Shown here in pieces: positions 52,254-60,497 of a stretch of 64,000 bases of DNA. The stretch's first letter is position 1; every line of letters begins with the position of its first letter. The position numbers were made by a program, and so were the translations under genes. Below the pieces are notes generated by a model. It was not told the DNA's origin, did no database searches, and saw only the letters and a list, made by a program, of their open reading frames with translations. The stretch lies in assembly GCF_017377875.1 (NCBI RefSeq), contig NZ_CP070975.1, positions 2,108,001 through 2,172,000 on the forward strand, written 5' to 3'. The DNA comes from Alcaligenes sp. SORT26. Its GTDB lineage: Bacteria; Pseudomonadota; Gammaproteobacteria; Burkholderiales; Burkholderiaceae_B.

Positions 52254-54356
52254 TTATGCGCCTATGGACAGGCGGGCATCGACGGCGTGGCAGCGGGTGG
52301 CGGCCACGATCAATGGGTTGATATCCAGTTCAAACTCGGTGTCGCGCAAGTCGTGGGCCAGAAAGCTGACACGCACAATCGCATCAAGCACACCGGCACG
52401 ATCCAACATGCGTCCCCGGTATCCCTTCAACAACTTGTCGATCATCAGGGTGGACAAGAGCCGGTCTGCATCGGCCAGGGTTAGCGGTGCAGCCGCAATC
52501 ACCCGGTCTGACAACATTTCCACCAGAATGCCGCCTGCACCAAACACCACGACCGGGCCAAACTGCGCATCCTGACGTGCTCCGATCAGCAACTCCACAT
52601 CACCTTTGGCCATGGCTTGCACCAAAACACCTTCCAGACGGGCGTCGGCTTTATAGGCTTTGGCATTCGCGTAGAGCCGGGCAAAATCACGTCGCAAGCT
52701 AGCCTCGTCGGCCACATCCAGCGCCACCCCGCCCGCTTCAGTTTTATGGACGATATCGGGAGAAACAATCTTCATCACCACCGGATAGCCAATCTGCTCG
52801 GCCTGGGCGACTGCCTGTTCCACGTCCTCGCACACCTGCCCCAGATTCACCGGCAGGCCGTAATGCGCCAGCAAGCGCTTGGACTGGTCTTCATTAAGGA
52901 CACCACGCGGCATCACGGTAGGAGCCTGACACGCGCTGGGGCGCATCGCTGCCTGCCGTGGCACGAACTGCCCATGACGTTTCCAGGCTGACAAGGCCAA
53001 GGCCGCTTCCAGACTGGAACTGGCATAAGCATGGCCATGCTGGGCCAGCTTCTGCCGCAAAGGCTCGGATGTCGCGCCCCCATCAAAGGCCACCATGACG
53101 GGCTTGGCCCAATGCGGTTCGGGATGGATGATTTTTTCAATCAGGGCCGCCATCCATTCCTGCGGACACATGGAGGCCGTAATCAATACCGCATCGCTTT
53201 GCTGATCCTGCATCAAGGCATCCAAGGTGGCGCGGGCGACTTCGGTGGAGTCTTGAGTCAGGCGTGCGCCCAGATCCACCGGGTTATCCGCCTGCCCGGC
53301 CGGGTAGTGGGCGGCCAAGGCATTCTTGGTCGAAGCGGAAAAACTGGACAGCTCCACGCCATGCTCTGACAAAGCATCGGCGGCCAAGGCTCCACCGCCA
53401 CCCGAGGGCGTCACAATCGCAACCTTGGAAATCTTGTTGCTGGTAAAGCGCACCATGCTGTTTGCCAACAGGAGCATGGCTCCCATATCGTCCATCAGGC
53501 TGATGCCTTCATCACGGCAGACACTGGCAAACACATCGTGATCACCCGCCACACTGGCGGTATGCGAGAAAGCAGCCGCCTTGCCCGCACTGGAGCGTCC
53601 GGCCTTGACGGCCAGCCAGGGCTTGCCCGCTGCCTGTGCCCGACGAGCCGTGCGACGCAAAGCCTGGGTATCTTTAATGCCTTCTATATAGGTACAGATC
53701 ACTTGCGTCTTGGGATCATCAATCAGGAAATCCACAAAGTCGCACAGATCCAGATCCGCCTGATTACCCACCGAGAAGCCGTAGGTAAAGCCGCCGCCCA
53801 TCGCCCAGGCCCGATCAAAGTAGGTGGTCATCAAGGCACCGCTTTGGCTGACAAAACCAATAGGCCGTTCCGGCAGACTGTCTCTGTCCAGCACCGGCGA
53901 AGAACACAGCACCAGATTGCGGCTGGGGCTGATCATGCCCAGGCAATTGGGGCCGATCAGACGCATGCCCGAATCACGGCAAATACGCAGCAAGGCTTGC
54001 TCACGCTCCAGCCCACGCTCGCCTGCATCCGCAAAGCCCGCAGAGATCACCAGCAAACCGCGAACCCCCATTTGAGCCGCAATCTGCGCCTGCTCCAGAA
54101 CGGTATCGGCCCCCACCGTAAACACGGCCAGATCCGGGGCGCTGTCCAGCGCAGCCAGACCCGGCACAGCGGGCAAGCCAAACAGGCTGCTGCGACTGGG
54201 ATTGATGGGCAGGACCTTGCCGCCATAACCGTGCTTGAGCAGCATGCGGAACAGTCGCCCGCCGAACTTGGACTGATCTTCCGAGGCGCCGACCAAGGCT
54301 ATGGATGCCGGGTCCAGCAAAGCGTCCAGCGTGCTGGCGCAAGTGACGGTTTCCAT
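52254..54356 (-). CDS. Acyl-CoA synthetase (NDP-forming), fused alpha-beta
   Basis: A 700-residue ADP/GDP-forming acyl-CoA synthetase. The N-terminal CoA-binding domain has SIALVGASEDQSKFGGRLF, the CoA-ligase region has GPNCLGMISP, and the phospho-His neighbourhood is AAAFSHTASVAG near residue 275. The C-terminal ATP-grasp domain starts near residue 480 (GYPVVMKIVSPDIVHKTEAGG). ATG at 54356 has AGGAG 9 bases upstream; 14 extra codons are open before it. It would activate an imported carboxylic acid to its CoA ester. Confidence 0.87.
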   Translation of the reverse strand: METVTCASTLDALLDPASIALVGASEDQSKFGGRLFRMLLKHGYGGKVLPINPSRSSLFGLPAVPGLAALDSAPDLAVFTVGADTVLEQAQIAAQMGVRGLLVISAGFADAGERGLEREQALLRICRDSGMRLIGPNCLGMISPSRNLVLCSSPVLDRDSLPERPIGFVSQSGALMTTYFDRAWAMGGGFTYGFSVGNQADLDLCDFVDFLIDDPKTQVICTYIEGIKDTQALRRTARRAQAAGKPWLAVKAGRSSAGKAAAFSHTASVAGDHDVFASVCRDEGISLMDDMGAMLLLANSMVRFTSNKISKVAIVTPSGGGGALAADALSEHGVELSSFSASTKNALAAHYPAGQADNPVDLGARLTQDSTEVARATLDALMQDQQSDAVLITASMCPQEWMAALIEKIIHPEPHWAKPVMVAFDGGATSEPLRQKLAQHGHAYASSSLEAALALSAWKRHGQFVPRQAAMRPSACQAPTVMPRGVLNEDQSKRLLAHYGLPVNLGQVCEDVEQAVAQAEQIGYPVVMKIVSPDIVHKTEAGGVALDVADEASLRRDFARLYANAKAYKADARLEGVLVQAMAKGDVELLIGARQDAQFGPVVVFGAGGILVEMLSDRVIAAAPLTLADADRLLSTLMIDKLLKGYRGRMLDRAGVLDAIVRVSFLAHDLRDTEFELDINPLIVAATRCHAVDARLSIGA

Positions 54357-54390
54357 CACGTTTGTCTCCTGTTGGTGGTTCTGTGAGCGT

Positions 54391-55389
54391 TTAGTCATCG
54401 CTCATCTTGATGGTCTTGAACAGTTCGCTGTAATAAGCCCGACTCTGTTCCAGATCCTTGGTATAGGCCGCACCGTCTTTCCAACTGGCACTGACACTGA
54501 TGCGGTGAAAACGCTCCTGGGTCTGCGGCTCGGCCAGGATTTCTTCGGTAGCCTTGGCCAGTTTCTTCATGACATCGTCAGGAGTGCCTGCCGGTACCGC
54601 CAGCCCCCAGAACCCTTCAAAGGGCAGGGCCAGATCAAAGCCCGCTTCTTTGGGTGTAGGCACATCCGGCAATTCGGGATGCCGCACGCTGGCATAGGTC
54701 ACCAAGGCTTTGGCCTTGCCGCTTTTCACCAGTTCCAGTCCGACGCCATCAATAAAGAAGTCGATGTGATTGCCCATCAAGGCTGTCATGGTGTCTGCCG
54801 AGCCCTTGAAGGGCACATGCAGCAGATCCAGCTTCTCGGCGTTTTCCAGAATCTCTCCGGCCAGATGGCCACCGGACGCAATGCCTGCCGAGCCATAGGT
54901 CAGGGTGCCGGGCTCCTTGCGGGCCAGCTCGACAAACTCTTTCAGATTGGAGACGGGTAAATCATTGCGCACCGTCATGATGGGCAGGTAACCCGCCAGG
55001 CTGCCGACGAAATCAAAGCCTTTGATCGGGTCGTAAGGCACATCACGGATATAGGGCAGCACGGTAAAGGCCGTGCTGGTGGCCAGCAACAAGGTATAGC
55101 CATCGGGTTTGGCGCGCCCCACGATAGACGTACCCAGCGAGGTGGTGCCACCGGGTCGGTTTTCAATCACGATGGGAACGCCCAGCTTGATACGCAGGCG
55201 ATCGGCAAACAGACGTGCCAGATTGTCGCTATTGCCGCCTGGGGGATAGGGAACTACAAAGGTCACTTCACGGCTGGGATAGCTATCGGCCGCGATGGCC
55301 GCCGGGGCAGAAAAACTGCTGATGGCTGCCAGCCCCGAGACCAGCACTGTACGTAGAAAACCTTGGCGCGAAAAAAAAGAACTGAACAT
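54391..55389 (-). CDS. Bug/TctC-family periplasmic binding protein of the acyl-CoA locus
   Basis: A 332-residue Bug protein with signal peptide ending SAPAAIAAD. EVTFVVPYPPGGNSDNLARL and IVIENRPGGTTSLGTSIV are the family motifs. ATG at 55389 has AGGAGG upstream; 15 further codons are open. It starts the leftward operon and lies 39 bases from a 24-base operator-like site. Ligand unknown, presumably the acid activated by the next gene. Confidence 0.87.
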   Translation of the reverse strand: MFSSFFSRQGFLRTVLVSGLAAISSFSAPAAIAADSYPSREVTFVVPYPPGGNSDNLARLFADRLRIKLGVPIVIENRPGGTTSLGTSIVGRAKPDGYTLLLATSTAFTVLPYIRDVPYDPIKGFDFVGSLAGYLPIMTVRNDLPVSNLKEFVELARKEPGTLTYGSAGIASGGHLAGEILENAEKLDLLHVPFKGSADTMTALMGNHIDFFIDGVGLELVKSGKAKALVTYASVRHPELPDVPTPKEAGFDLALPFEGFWGLAVPAGTPDDVMKKLAKATEEILAEPQTQERFHRISVSASWKDGAAYTKDLEQSRAYYSELFKTIKMSDD

Positions 55390-55427
55390 GATCCTTGCCT
55401 CCTGTGTGAGAGTGAACCTCTCTTGAT

Positions 55428-55698
55428 GTTCCAATATATAGAACGCTGTTCTTGTTTTTGATATTAAAAATGCCGTATGAACGGCTTGAATACAACAGAC
55501 AGCAACAACACAAGCAACTTAGGACAACGGTTCAAATAGTGGGATATTTGATTTCAAGTGTCAACTATTAAACCCCTTCGGGATTTCCCCAGTCCCCGCT
55601 TCCTGTCGCATTGGGCTTGACCAGAACGAGCTTCTGGATAAAATGAAAACATTGCTTTTGCATGTCATTTTTAAGAACGCTGTTCCAAATATCAGAAC
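55428..55698. promoter_or_regulatory. Divergent control region with two matching triple half-site operators
   Basis: 55675-55698 reads GAAC-N3-GTTC-N9-GAAC toward the rightward operon. 55428-55451, read on the minus strand, has the same GAAC-N3-GTTC-N9-GAAC toward the leftward operon. Each lies 30-40 bases before its gene. The pattern suits a dimeric regulator such as the IclR protein encoded at 58919. Between the sites I see no gene. Confidence 0.62.
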
Positions 55699-55729
55699 AC
55701 AACCCCTTACTGATCGAAGGAATTCATCC

Positions 55730-56716
55730 ATGTTCTCTGCTATCGTCATCGACAAAACCGACGGCCAATACAAAGCCAGCCTGCAATCCCTGGACGAGTC
55801 CGCCCTGCCCGAAGGCCAGGTTACCGTCCGCATCGACTACTCCACCCTGAATTTCAAAGACGGCCTGGCCATGACGGGTAAATCTCCCGTGGTGCGCCAG
55901 TTCCCCATGGTGCCCGGCATTGATTTCGCAGGCACGGTGACTGACAGCAGCGACCCGAATTTCAAGTCCGGTCAGAAAGTGGTGCTCAATGGCTGGGGCC
56001 TGGGCGAGGTGCATTGGGGCGGTCTGGCACAGCAGGCCCGCGTCAAGGGCGACTGGCTGATTCCCCTGCCCGAAGCCTTCTCCACCCAGCAAGCCATGAT
56101 GATCGGCACCGCAGGCTATACCGCCGCTCTGTGCGTACGTGCCTTGCAGCGCCAGGGCGTGACGCCGGACAAGGGCCCGATTCTGGTGACAGGTGCCGCT
56201 GGTGGCGTAGGCAGTGTCAGCGTGGCGCTGTTGCATGCGCTTGGCTACACCGTGATGGCCAGCACGGGCCGCCCCCAGGAGGAAAGCTACCTGAAAGCAC
56301 TGGGTGCCAACGAAATTGTGGACCGCAACACCTTGAGCGAACCCGGTAAGCCGCTGGGCAAGGAACGCTGGGCCGGTGCCATCGACAGCGTCGGTAGCCA
56401 CACGCTGGCCAATGTTGTTGCAGGCACCCAATACTTGGGCGCAGTCGCCGCATGCGGTCTGGCTCAAGGCATGGACTTCCCTGCTTCCGTGGCCCCCTTC
56501 ATTCTGCGCGGTGTGCAGTTGATTGGCGTAGATAGCGTGCATTGCCCCAAGCCCGAGCGTCTGGCGGCCTGGGATTTGCTGGCCAAGCATTTGTCTATCG
56601 AAGCCCTGGAGCGCATCGGTGCCAGCACCATCACGCTGTCCCAAGCCATTGATCAGGCCGGCCAGTTGCTGGAAGGCAAGGTACGCGGCCGCATCGTGGT
56701 TGATGTGAACGCCTAA
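55730..56716 (+). CDS. acuI: Acrylyl-CoA reductase-type MDR oxidoreductase (AcuI/YhdH)
   Basis: A 328-residue zinc-free medium-chain reductase. The N-terminus VTVRIDYSTLNFKDGLAMTG is the AcuI/YhdH pattern; VTGAAGGVGSVSVALLHALGY is the NADPH-binding fold. AcuI reduces acryloyl-CoA to propionyl-CoA. First gene of the rightward operon; the CoA-transferase follows after 45 bases. The substrate may be another enoyl-CoA. Confidence 0.83.
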   Translation: MFSAIVIDKTDGQYKASLQSLDESALPEGQVTVRIDYSTLNFKDGLAMTGKSPVVRQFPMVPGIDFAGTVTDSSDPNFKSGQKVVLNGWGLGEVHWGGLAQQARVKGDWLIPLPEAFSTQQAMMIGTAGYTAALCVRALQRQGVTPDKGPILVTGAAGGVGSVSVALLHALGYTVMASTGRPQEESYLKALGANEIVDRNTLSEPGKPLGKERWAGAIDSVGSHTLANVVAGTQYLGAVAACGLAQGMDFPASVAPFILRGVQLIGVDSVHCPKPERLAAWDLLAKHLSIEALERIGASTITLSQAIDQAGQLLEGKVRGRIVVDVNA

Positions 56717-56761
56717 GGCCTTGTCGGCCCCCATCTACCTATCACGCTCTGGAGCTGATCC

Positions 56762-57913
56762 ATGGATACGACATTGCCCCTGAACGGGGTTCGGATACTG
56801 GAATTTTGCAATGTGGCCGCTGGCCCGTACTGCGGTATGTTGTTGGCCGATATGGGGGCCGACGTCATCAAAATCGAACACCCTAAAGGGGGTGACACCT
56901 TACGAAGCTGGCCGCCCATCAACCAAGGGTATAGCGAGAACTTCGCTTCGCTGAACCGCAACAAGCGCTCGGTCACGCTGGATTTGAAGAACCCCGAAGA
57001 TGTGGCCAAGGCACGTCAACTGGTGCTGGATGCCGACGTCTTGCTGGAGAACAACCGGCCCGGCGTCATGCAGCGTTTAGGGCTGGACTACGAGAGCCTG
57101 AAAGCCCTGAATCCCAGACTGCTGTATTGCTCGATTTCCGCCTACGGACAAAGCGGCCCTCGCTCGCAAGAAGGCGGCTTTGACCTGACCATTCAGGCCA
57201 TGAGCGGCGTGATGAGTGTCACCGGCGAATCAGGTGGTGCTCCCGTTAAATGCGGGGTTCCGCTGGCGGACTTTGCAGCCGGTTTGTATGCCGCTTTTGC
57301 CATCAGTGCCGCCTTGCCACAAGCCCGCGCCACCGGCCAGGGTGCACATATCGACGTGCCCATGCTGGGAACCACGCTGGCCATCGCTGCGCTGCAAACC
57401 TCCGAGTATTTCGGCAGTGGTCGCGACCCGAACAAGCTGGGTTCCGCCCACCCACGCAATGCGCCCTACCAGGCCTTCCAGTGCAAAGGCGGCTACTTCG
57501 CCATGGCAGCGGGCAACGATGCGCTGTGGCGCTCCGTCTGTCAGGTTGTCGAACGCCCTGATCTGAGCGAAGACGAACGCTTTACCAGCACCACCCTGCG
57601 CGCCAAACATCAAGACGCCTTGCGTGAACTGCTGGAAGCCATCTTTGCGCAGCACGACTCCGAACATTGGCTGGCGCAATTCCGTGCCCAAGGCGTGCCG
57701 TGCAGCCCCATCAACCGCTATTCCGACGTCTTGCGCGACCCGCAAGTCGAGCACATGGAATGGGTGCAAAACATTCGCCTGCCGGGTACGGACACGGACA
57801 CCCGCACCTTTGTCTCGCCTTTGCGCATCAATGGTGTGGGCCTACCCATCCGTCTGGCGCCACCCGCTCTGGGCGAGCATAACGACAGCATCTTGCACGG
57901 AGTCACCCCATGA
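56762..57913 (+). CDS. CaiB/BaiF-type (family III) CoA-transferase
   Basis: A 383-residue CoA-transferase. It starts LNGVRILEFCNVAAGPYCGMLLADMGADVIKIE, the CoA-binding N-terminus, and has the family stretch GFDLTIQAMSGVMSVTGE near residue 140. The catalytic Asp is expected just after, near residue 165. It moves CoA between organic acids. Its stop overlaps the next start by 4 bases. Confidence 0.87.
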   Translation: MDTTLPLNGVRILEFCNVAAGPYCGMLLADMGADVIKIEHPKGGDTLRSWPPINQGYSENFASLNRNKRSVTLDLKNPEDVAKARQLVLDADVLLENNRPGVMQRLGLDYESLKALNPRLLYCSISAYGQSGPRSQEGGFDLTIQAMSGVMSVTGESGGAPVKCGVPLADFAAGLYAAFAISAALPQARATGQGAHIDVPMLGTTLAIAALQTSEYFGSGRDPNKLGSAHPRNAPYQAFQCKGGYFAMAAGNDALWRSVCQVVERPDLSEDERFTSTTLRAKHQDALRELLEAIFAQHDSEHWLAQFRAQGVPCSPINRYSDVLRDPQVEHMEWVQNIRLPGTDTDTRTFVSPLRINGVGLPIRLAPPALGEHNDSILHGVTP

Positions 57914-58662
57914 CAGCGTCGTATTGCAGCCGCAGTCCCAGCCTGAACGTGGACTGCGCAGGCAAAGTCTGGACCCTGACACTGAACCGGCCCGACAAGC
58001 GCAATGCCTTGTCGGCCGATCTGGTAGAAGCCTTGATCGCAGCCGTGCAGGCTGCGGAACAGGCCCAGGCCGATCTGCTGATCCTGCGCGGTGAAGGCCG
58101 CAACTTCAGTGCCGGTTTTGACTTCAGCGACTACGAGCAACAAAGCGAAGGGGATCTGGTGCTGCGCTTTATCCGCATCGAGACCCTCTTGCAGATGCTG
58201 GCCCATACCTCTTGCGCCACCCTGGCCCTGGCGCATGGGCAAAACTTCGGCGCTGGTGTGGATTTGATTGCCGTCTGCCGTCAACGCGTCGCCAGCGCAG
58301 ATGCTCGTTTTCGCATGCCTGGACTGCAATTTGGTCTGGCACTGGGAACCGGCAGACTAGCGGCCTTGATTGGCGGCCAGCAGGCTCATCAGCTCCTGGC
58401 AGGCAGCCAGGTTTTTGATGCCGCCAAAGCGGAGCAACTGGGCTTTATTGAAGGCATACAAGAGCCTGACGCATGGCCTGCTGTGATCGAGCAAGCTCAA
58501 CAAACCGCGGGCTTGCTGGACGCGAGCAGTCGCGCCTATCTGCATCAGTTAACGGGTTGCCCGGAACAGGCGGATCGGGATATGGCGGCCCTGGTGCGCT
58601 CTGCTTCCGCACCCGGTATCAAGCAAAGAATTGCGGCCTTCAGGCAGGCTGCAAAATCTTGA
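57910..58662 (+). CDS. Enoyl-CoA hydratase/isomerase (second crotonase)
   Basis: A 250-residue crotonase-family protein with LNRPDKRNALSADLVEAL and GEGRNFSAGFDFSDYE. The second loop, AHGQNFGAGVDLIAVCRQR, keeps the Gly pattern. The residue usually occupied by catalytic Glu lies in RMPGLQFGLALGTG, where a Leu/Gln pair stands, so activity may differ from a typical hydratase. Last gene of the rightward operon. Confidence 0.82.
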   Translation: MTASYCSRSPSLNVDCAGKVWTLTLNRPDKRNALSADLVEALIAAVQAAEQAQADLLILRGEGRNFSAGFDFSDYEQQSEGDLVLRFIRIETLLQMLAHTSCATLALAHGQNFGAGVDLIAVCRQRVASADARFRMPGLQFGLALGTGRLAALIGGQQAHQLLAGSQVFDAAKAEQLGFIEGIQEPDAWPAVIEQAQQTAGLLDASSRAYLHQLTGCPEQADRDMAALVRSASAPGIKQRIAAFRQAAKS

Positions 58663-58683
58663 ACGCTGATATTGAACTGCCCC

Positions 58684-58838
58684 AAAAAAAGCCCCCACAC
58701 TGCGCCTTCGGCTTGCTGCCCCCGAGGGGGAGTGTTTGCCTTGGGGCGGCCCGGCGGCAAAAAAGCCCCCACGCTGCGCCTTCGGCTTGCTGTCCCCCGA
58801 GGGGGAGTTTTTGTCTTGGGGCGGCCCGGCGACAAAAA
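58684..58838. repeat. Two tandem copies of a G/C-rich intergenic repeat
   Basis: Units starting at about 58691 and 58765 are nearly identical with a period of 74 bases. Each contains GCGCCTTCGGCTTGCTG, CCCCCGAGGGGG (a palindrome) and GGGGCGGCCCGGCG. Such repeats are widespread between genes in Bordetella and relatives. They lie between a rightward and a leftward gene. Confidence 0.82.
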
Positions 58839-58874
58839 ATGGGCGAAGCATCCAAGTTTTAACAGCAGTTCAAA

Positions 58875-58899
58875 TCCGGGCTGTTTCATCCAGCCCGGA
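58875..58899. terminator. Stem-loop after the IclR gene
   Basis: TCCGGGCTG pairs with CAGCCCGGA over a 7-base loop, 20 bases after the IclR stop. On the minus strand a short T-rich stretch follows. Confidence 0.6.
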
Positions 58900-58918
58900 A
58901 CCTGTCTTCTAGAATGGC

Positions 58919-59668
58919 TTAGCGACCGCTATAACCCAAACGGCGTGAGATCTGCGCTGCTGCCACCATCAAGGTTTTCCCAGCCTGAATCAATCGGGCT
59001 TCTTCCAGACGCTCGGCAGGCCCGGAAATACCCAAAGCCGCCACCACCATTCCCCGACTATCGTAAATAGGGGCAGCCGCACCCACGACCTGCTCACGCC
59101 ACTCGCCACGGTTAATCGCATAGCCTTGCTCGCGTACCTGCTCCAGTTCACGGCGCAGATCACCAAACTTGACCAAACTGCGAGGCGTATAAGGCTTGAG
59201 GCGATTCTTGACCAGATTCAAGGTGTCTTCACTGGCCCAGGCCAGCAGAGCCTTGCCGGTTGCCACACATTGCGCGGGCGAGCGGCCGCCCACCGTGGTG
59301 TAGGCACGCACAGGCTGCGGGCTATCTATCTTTTCGATATACAGCACCTCTACCCCATCCAGCAGGGACAAATGCACCGTTTCCTGGGTTTGCTCGGCCA
59401 GCTCTTTCATGAAAGGCAAGGCCTCCACGCGTACATCCAGACGGTTAGCCAGGCCCGAGCCCAGCTCCCAGAGCTTCATGCTCAGCTCGTAGCGCCCGGT
59501 GTCTTCGTTCTTGCGCGCAAAGCCCTGGTGAACCAGCGCTTGCAACAGACGATGCACATTGCTTTTATTGAGCATCAGTTGATTGGCCAGCTCGGTCACA
59601 CCCGAGCCTCGTTCGTGCTTGGCCAGGGCTTCCAGGAGCACCAGGCCCTTAACAAAAGTCTTGTCCAA
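58919..59668 (-). CDS. IclR-family transcriptional regulator
   Basis: A 249-residue IclR regulator. The N-terminal winged helix-turn-helix has GVTELANQLMLNKSNVHRLLQAL. The effector domain has VHLSLLDGVEVLYIEKIDSP and GRSPAQCVATGKALLAW, then GREWREQV-like spacing and a late ALGISGPAERL. It lies downstream of both arms of the acyl-CoA locus and is the only regulator there, so it is the likely reader of the GAAC/GTTC sites at 55428 and 55675. Confidence 0.87.
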   Translation of the reverse strand: MDKTFVKGLVLLEALAKHERGSGVTELANQLMLNKSNVHRLLQALVHQGFARKNEDTGRYELSMKLWELGSGLANRLDVRVEALPFMKELAEQTQETVHLSLLDGVEVLYIEKIDSPQPVRAYTTVGGRSPAQCVATGKALLAWASEDTLNLVKNRLKPYTPRSLVKFGDLRRELEQVREQGYAINRGEWREQVVGAAAPIYDSRGMVVAALGISGPAERLEEARLIQAGKTLMVAAAQISRRLGYSGR

Positions 59669-59951
59669 TCGAATATCCCATCAATCACTAAAAGTGCATG
59701 AATTGTCTCATGGAACCGGGCTGCACCATAGCCAGACAAGCCCGTATAGCAAAGCAGCAAGCGGCTTTCGCAACATTTCCATCAGACATGCAGCCAGGCG
59801 GGCTCGCAGACTTGAACCCTCAACAACCAGCCCGCTACCAGCCCAGGCCGAATACCGGCCAGCAGCACAGGGGTTTTTCTGCTTTCCAGCACAGGTCAAA
59901 AGCGTGTACAAAGAGCCTTGCCCCTCTTTCTACCCCCGGAGCCAAACCCCG

Positions 59952-60497
59952 ATGGACACCCCTTATACGCCCTTGGCCCTTGCGGCCATTGTGCATGCAG
60001 GCAAAGGCAGCGCCGACGCCTTGCTGCTGGAATTCGTGCAGGAATTGCGCGCGAAGAACTACCGCGTTTGTGGTCTGGTGCAGGGCCCGGAAATTCAGAA
60101 GGAAGACCATAGCCTGCGTACCGTGCAGGATCTGGACAAGGGCACGCTCTATCCCATCACCCAGAATCTGGGTTCGGAATCCACAGCTTGTTGCCTGGAT
60201 ATTGGCGCCTTGCTGGAGGCCAGCGAAGTGCTGCGGCAGGCGCTGGAAAGCCCCGCCGATCTGGTGATTGTGAATCGCTTTGGAATTATGGAAGCGGACG
60301 GCCAGGGATTTAACAACGAGATCATGGCCTTGATCGACCAGGGCTACCCGGTGCTGACCGTTGTGGCCCACACTTACCTGCCTGCGTGGCGAGAGTTTAC
60401 GGGTGGCCTGGCGGTGGAACTGACGCCCGAGCGTCAGGCACTGTGGGACTGGTTCGAGAGCAGCCGTCAGACAGCCACCCCGGCTAACCGAGCCTAA
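59952..60497 (+). CDS. DUF2478 protein
   Basis: A 181-residue protein. LALAAIVHAGKGSADALLLEFVQEL near the start resembles a loosened P-loop, and VIVNRFGIMEADGQGFNNEI near residue 105 is the conserved centre of DUF2478. Some relatives lie beside molybdate transport genes, which may matter in a genome with several molybdenum hydroxylases. ATG at 59952 is used; the open frame upstream lacks family similarity. Its stop overlaps the autotransporter stop by 4 bases on the other strand. The 280 bases before it hold no gene I can support. Confidence 0.68.
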   Translation: MDTPYTPLALAAIVHAGKGSADALLLEFVQELRAKNYRVCGLVQGPEIQKEDHSLRTVQDLDKGTLYPITQNLGSESTACCLDIGALLEASEVLRQALESPADLVIVNRFGIMEADGQGFNNEIMALIDQGYPVLTVVAHTYLPAWREFTGGLAVELTPERQALWDWFESSRQTATPANRA

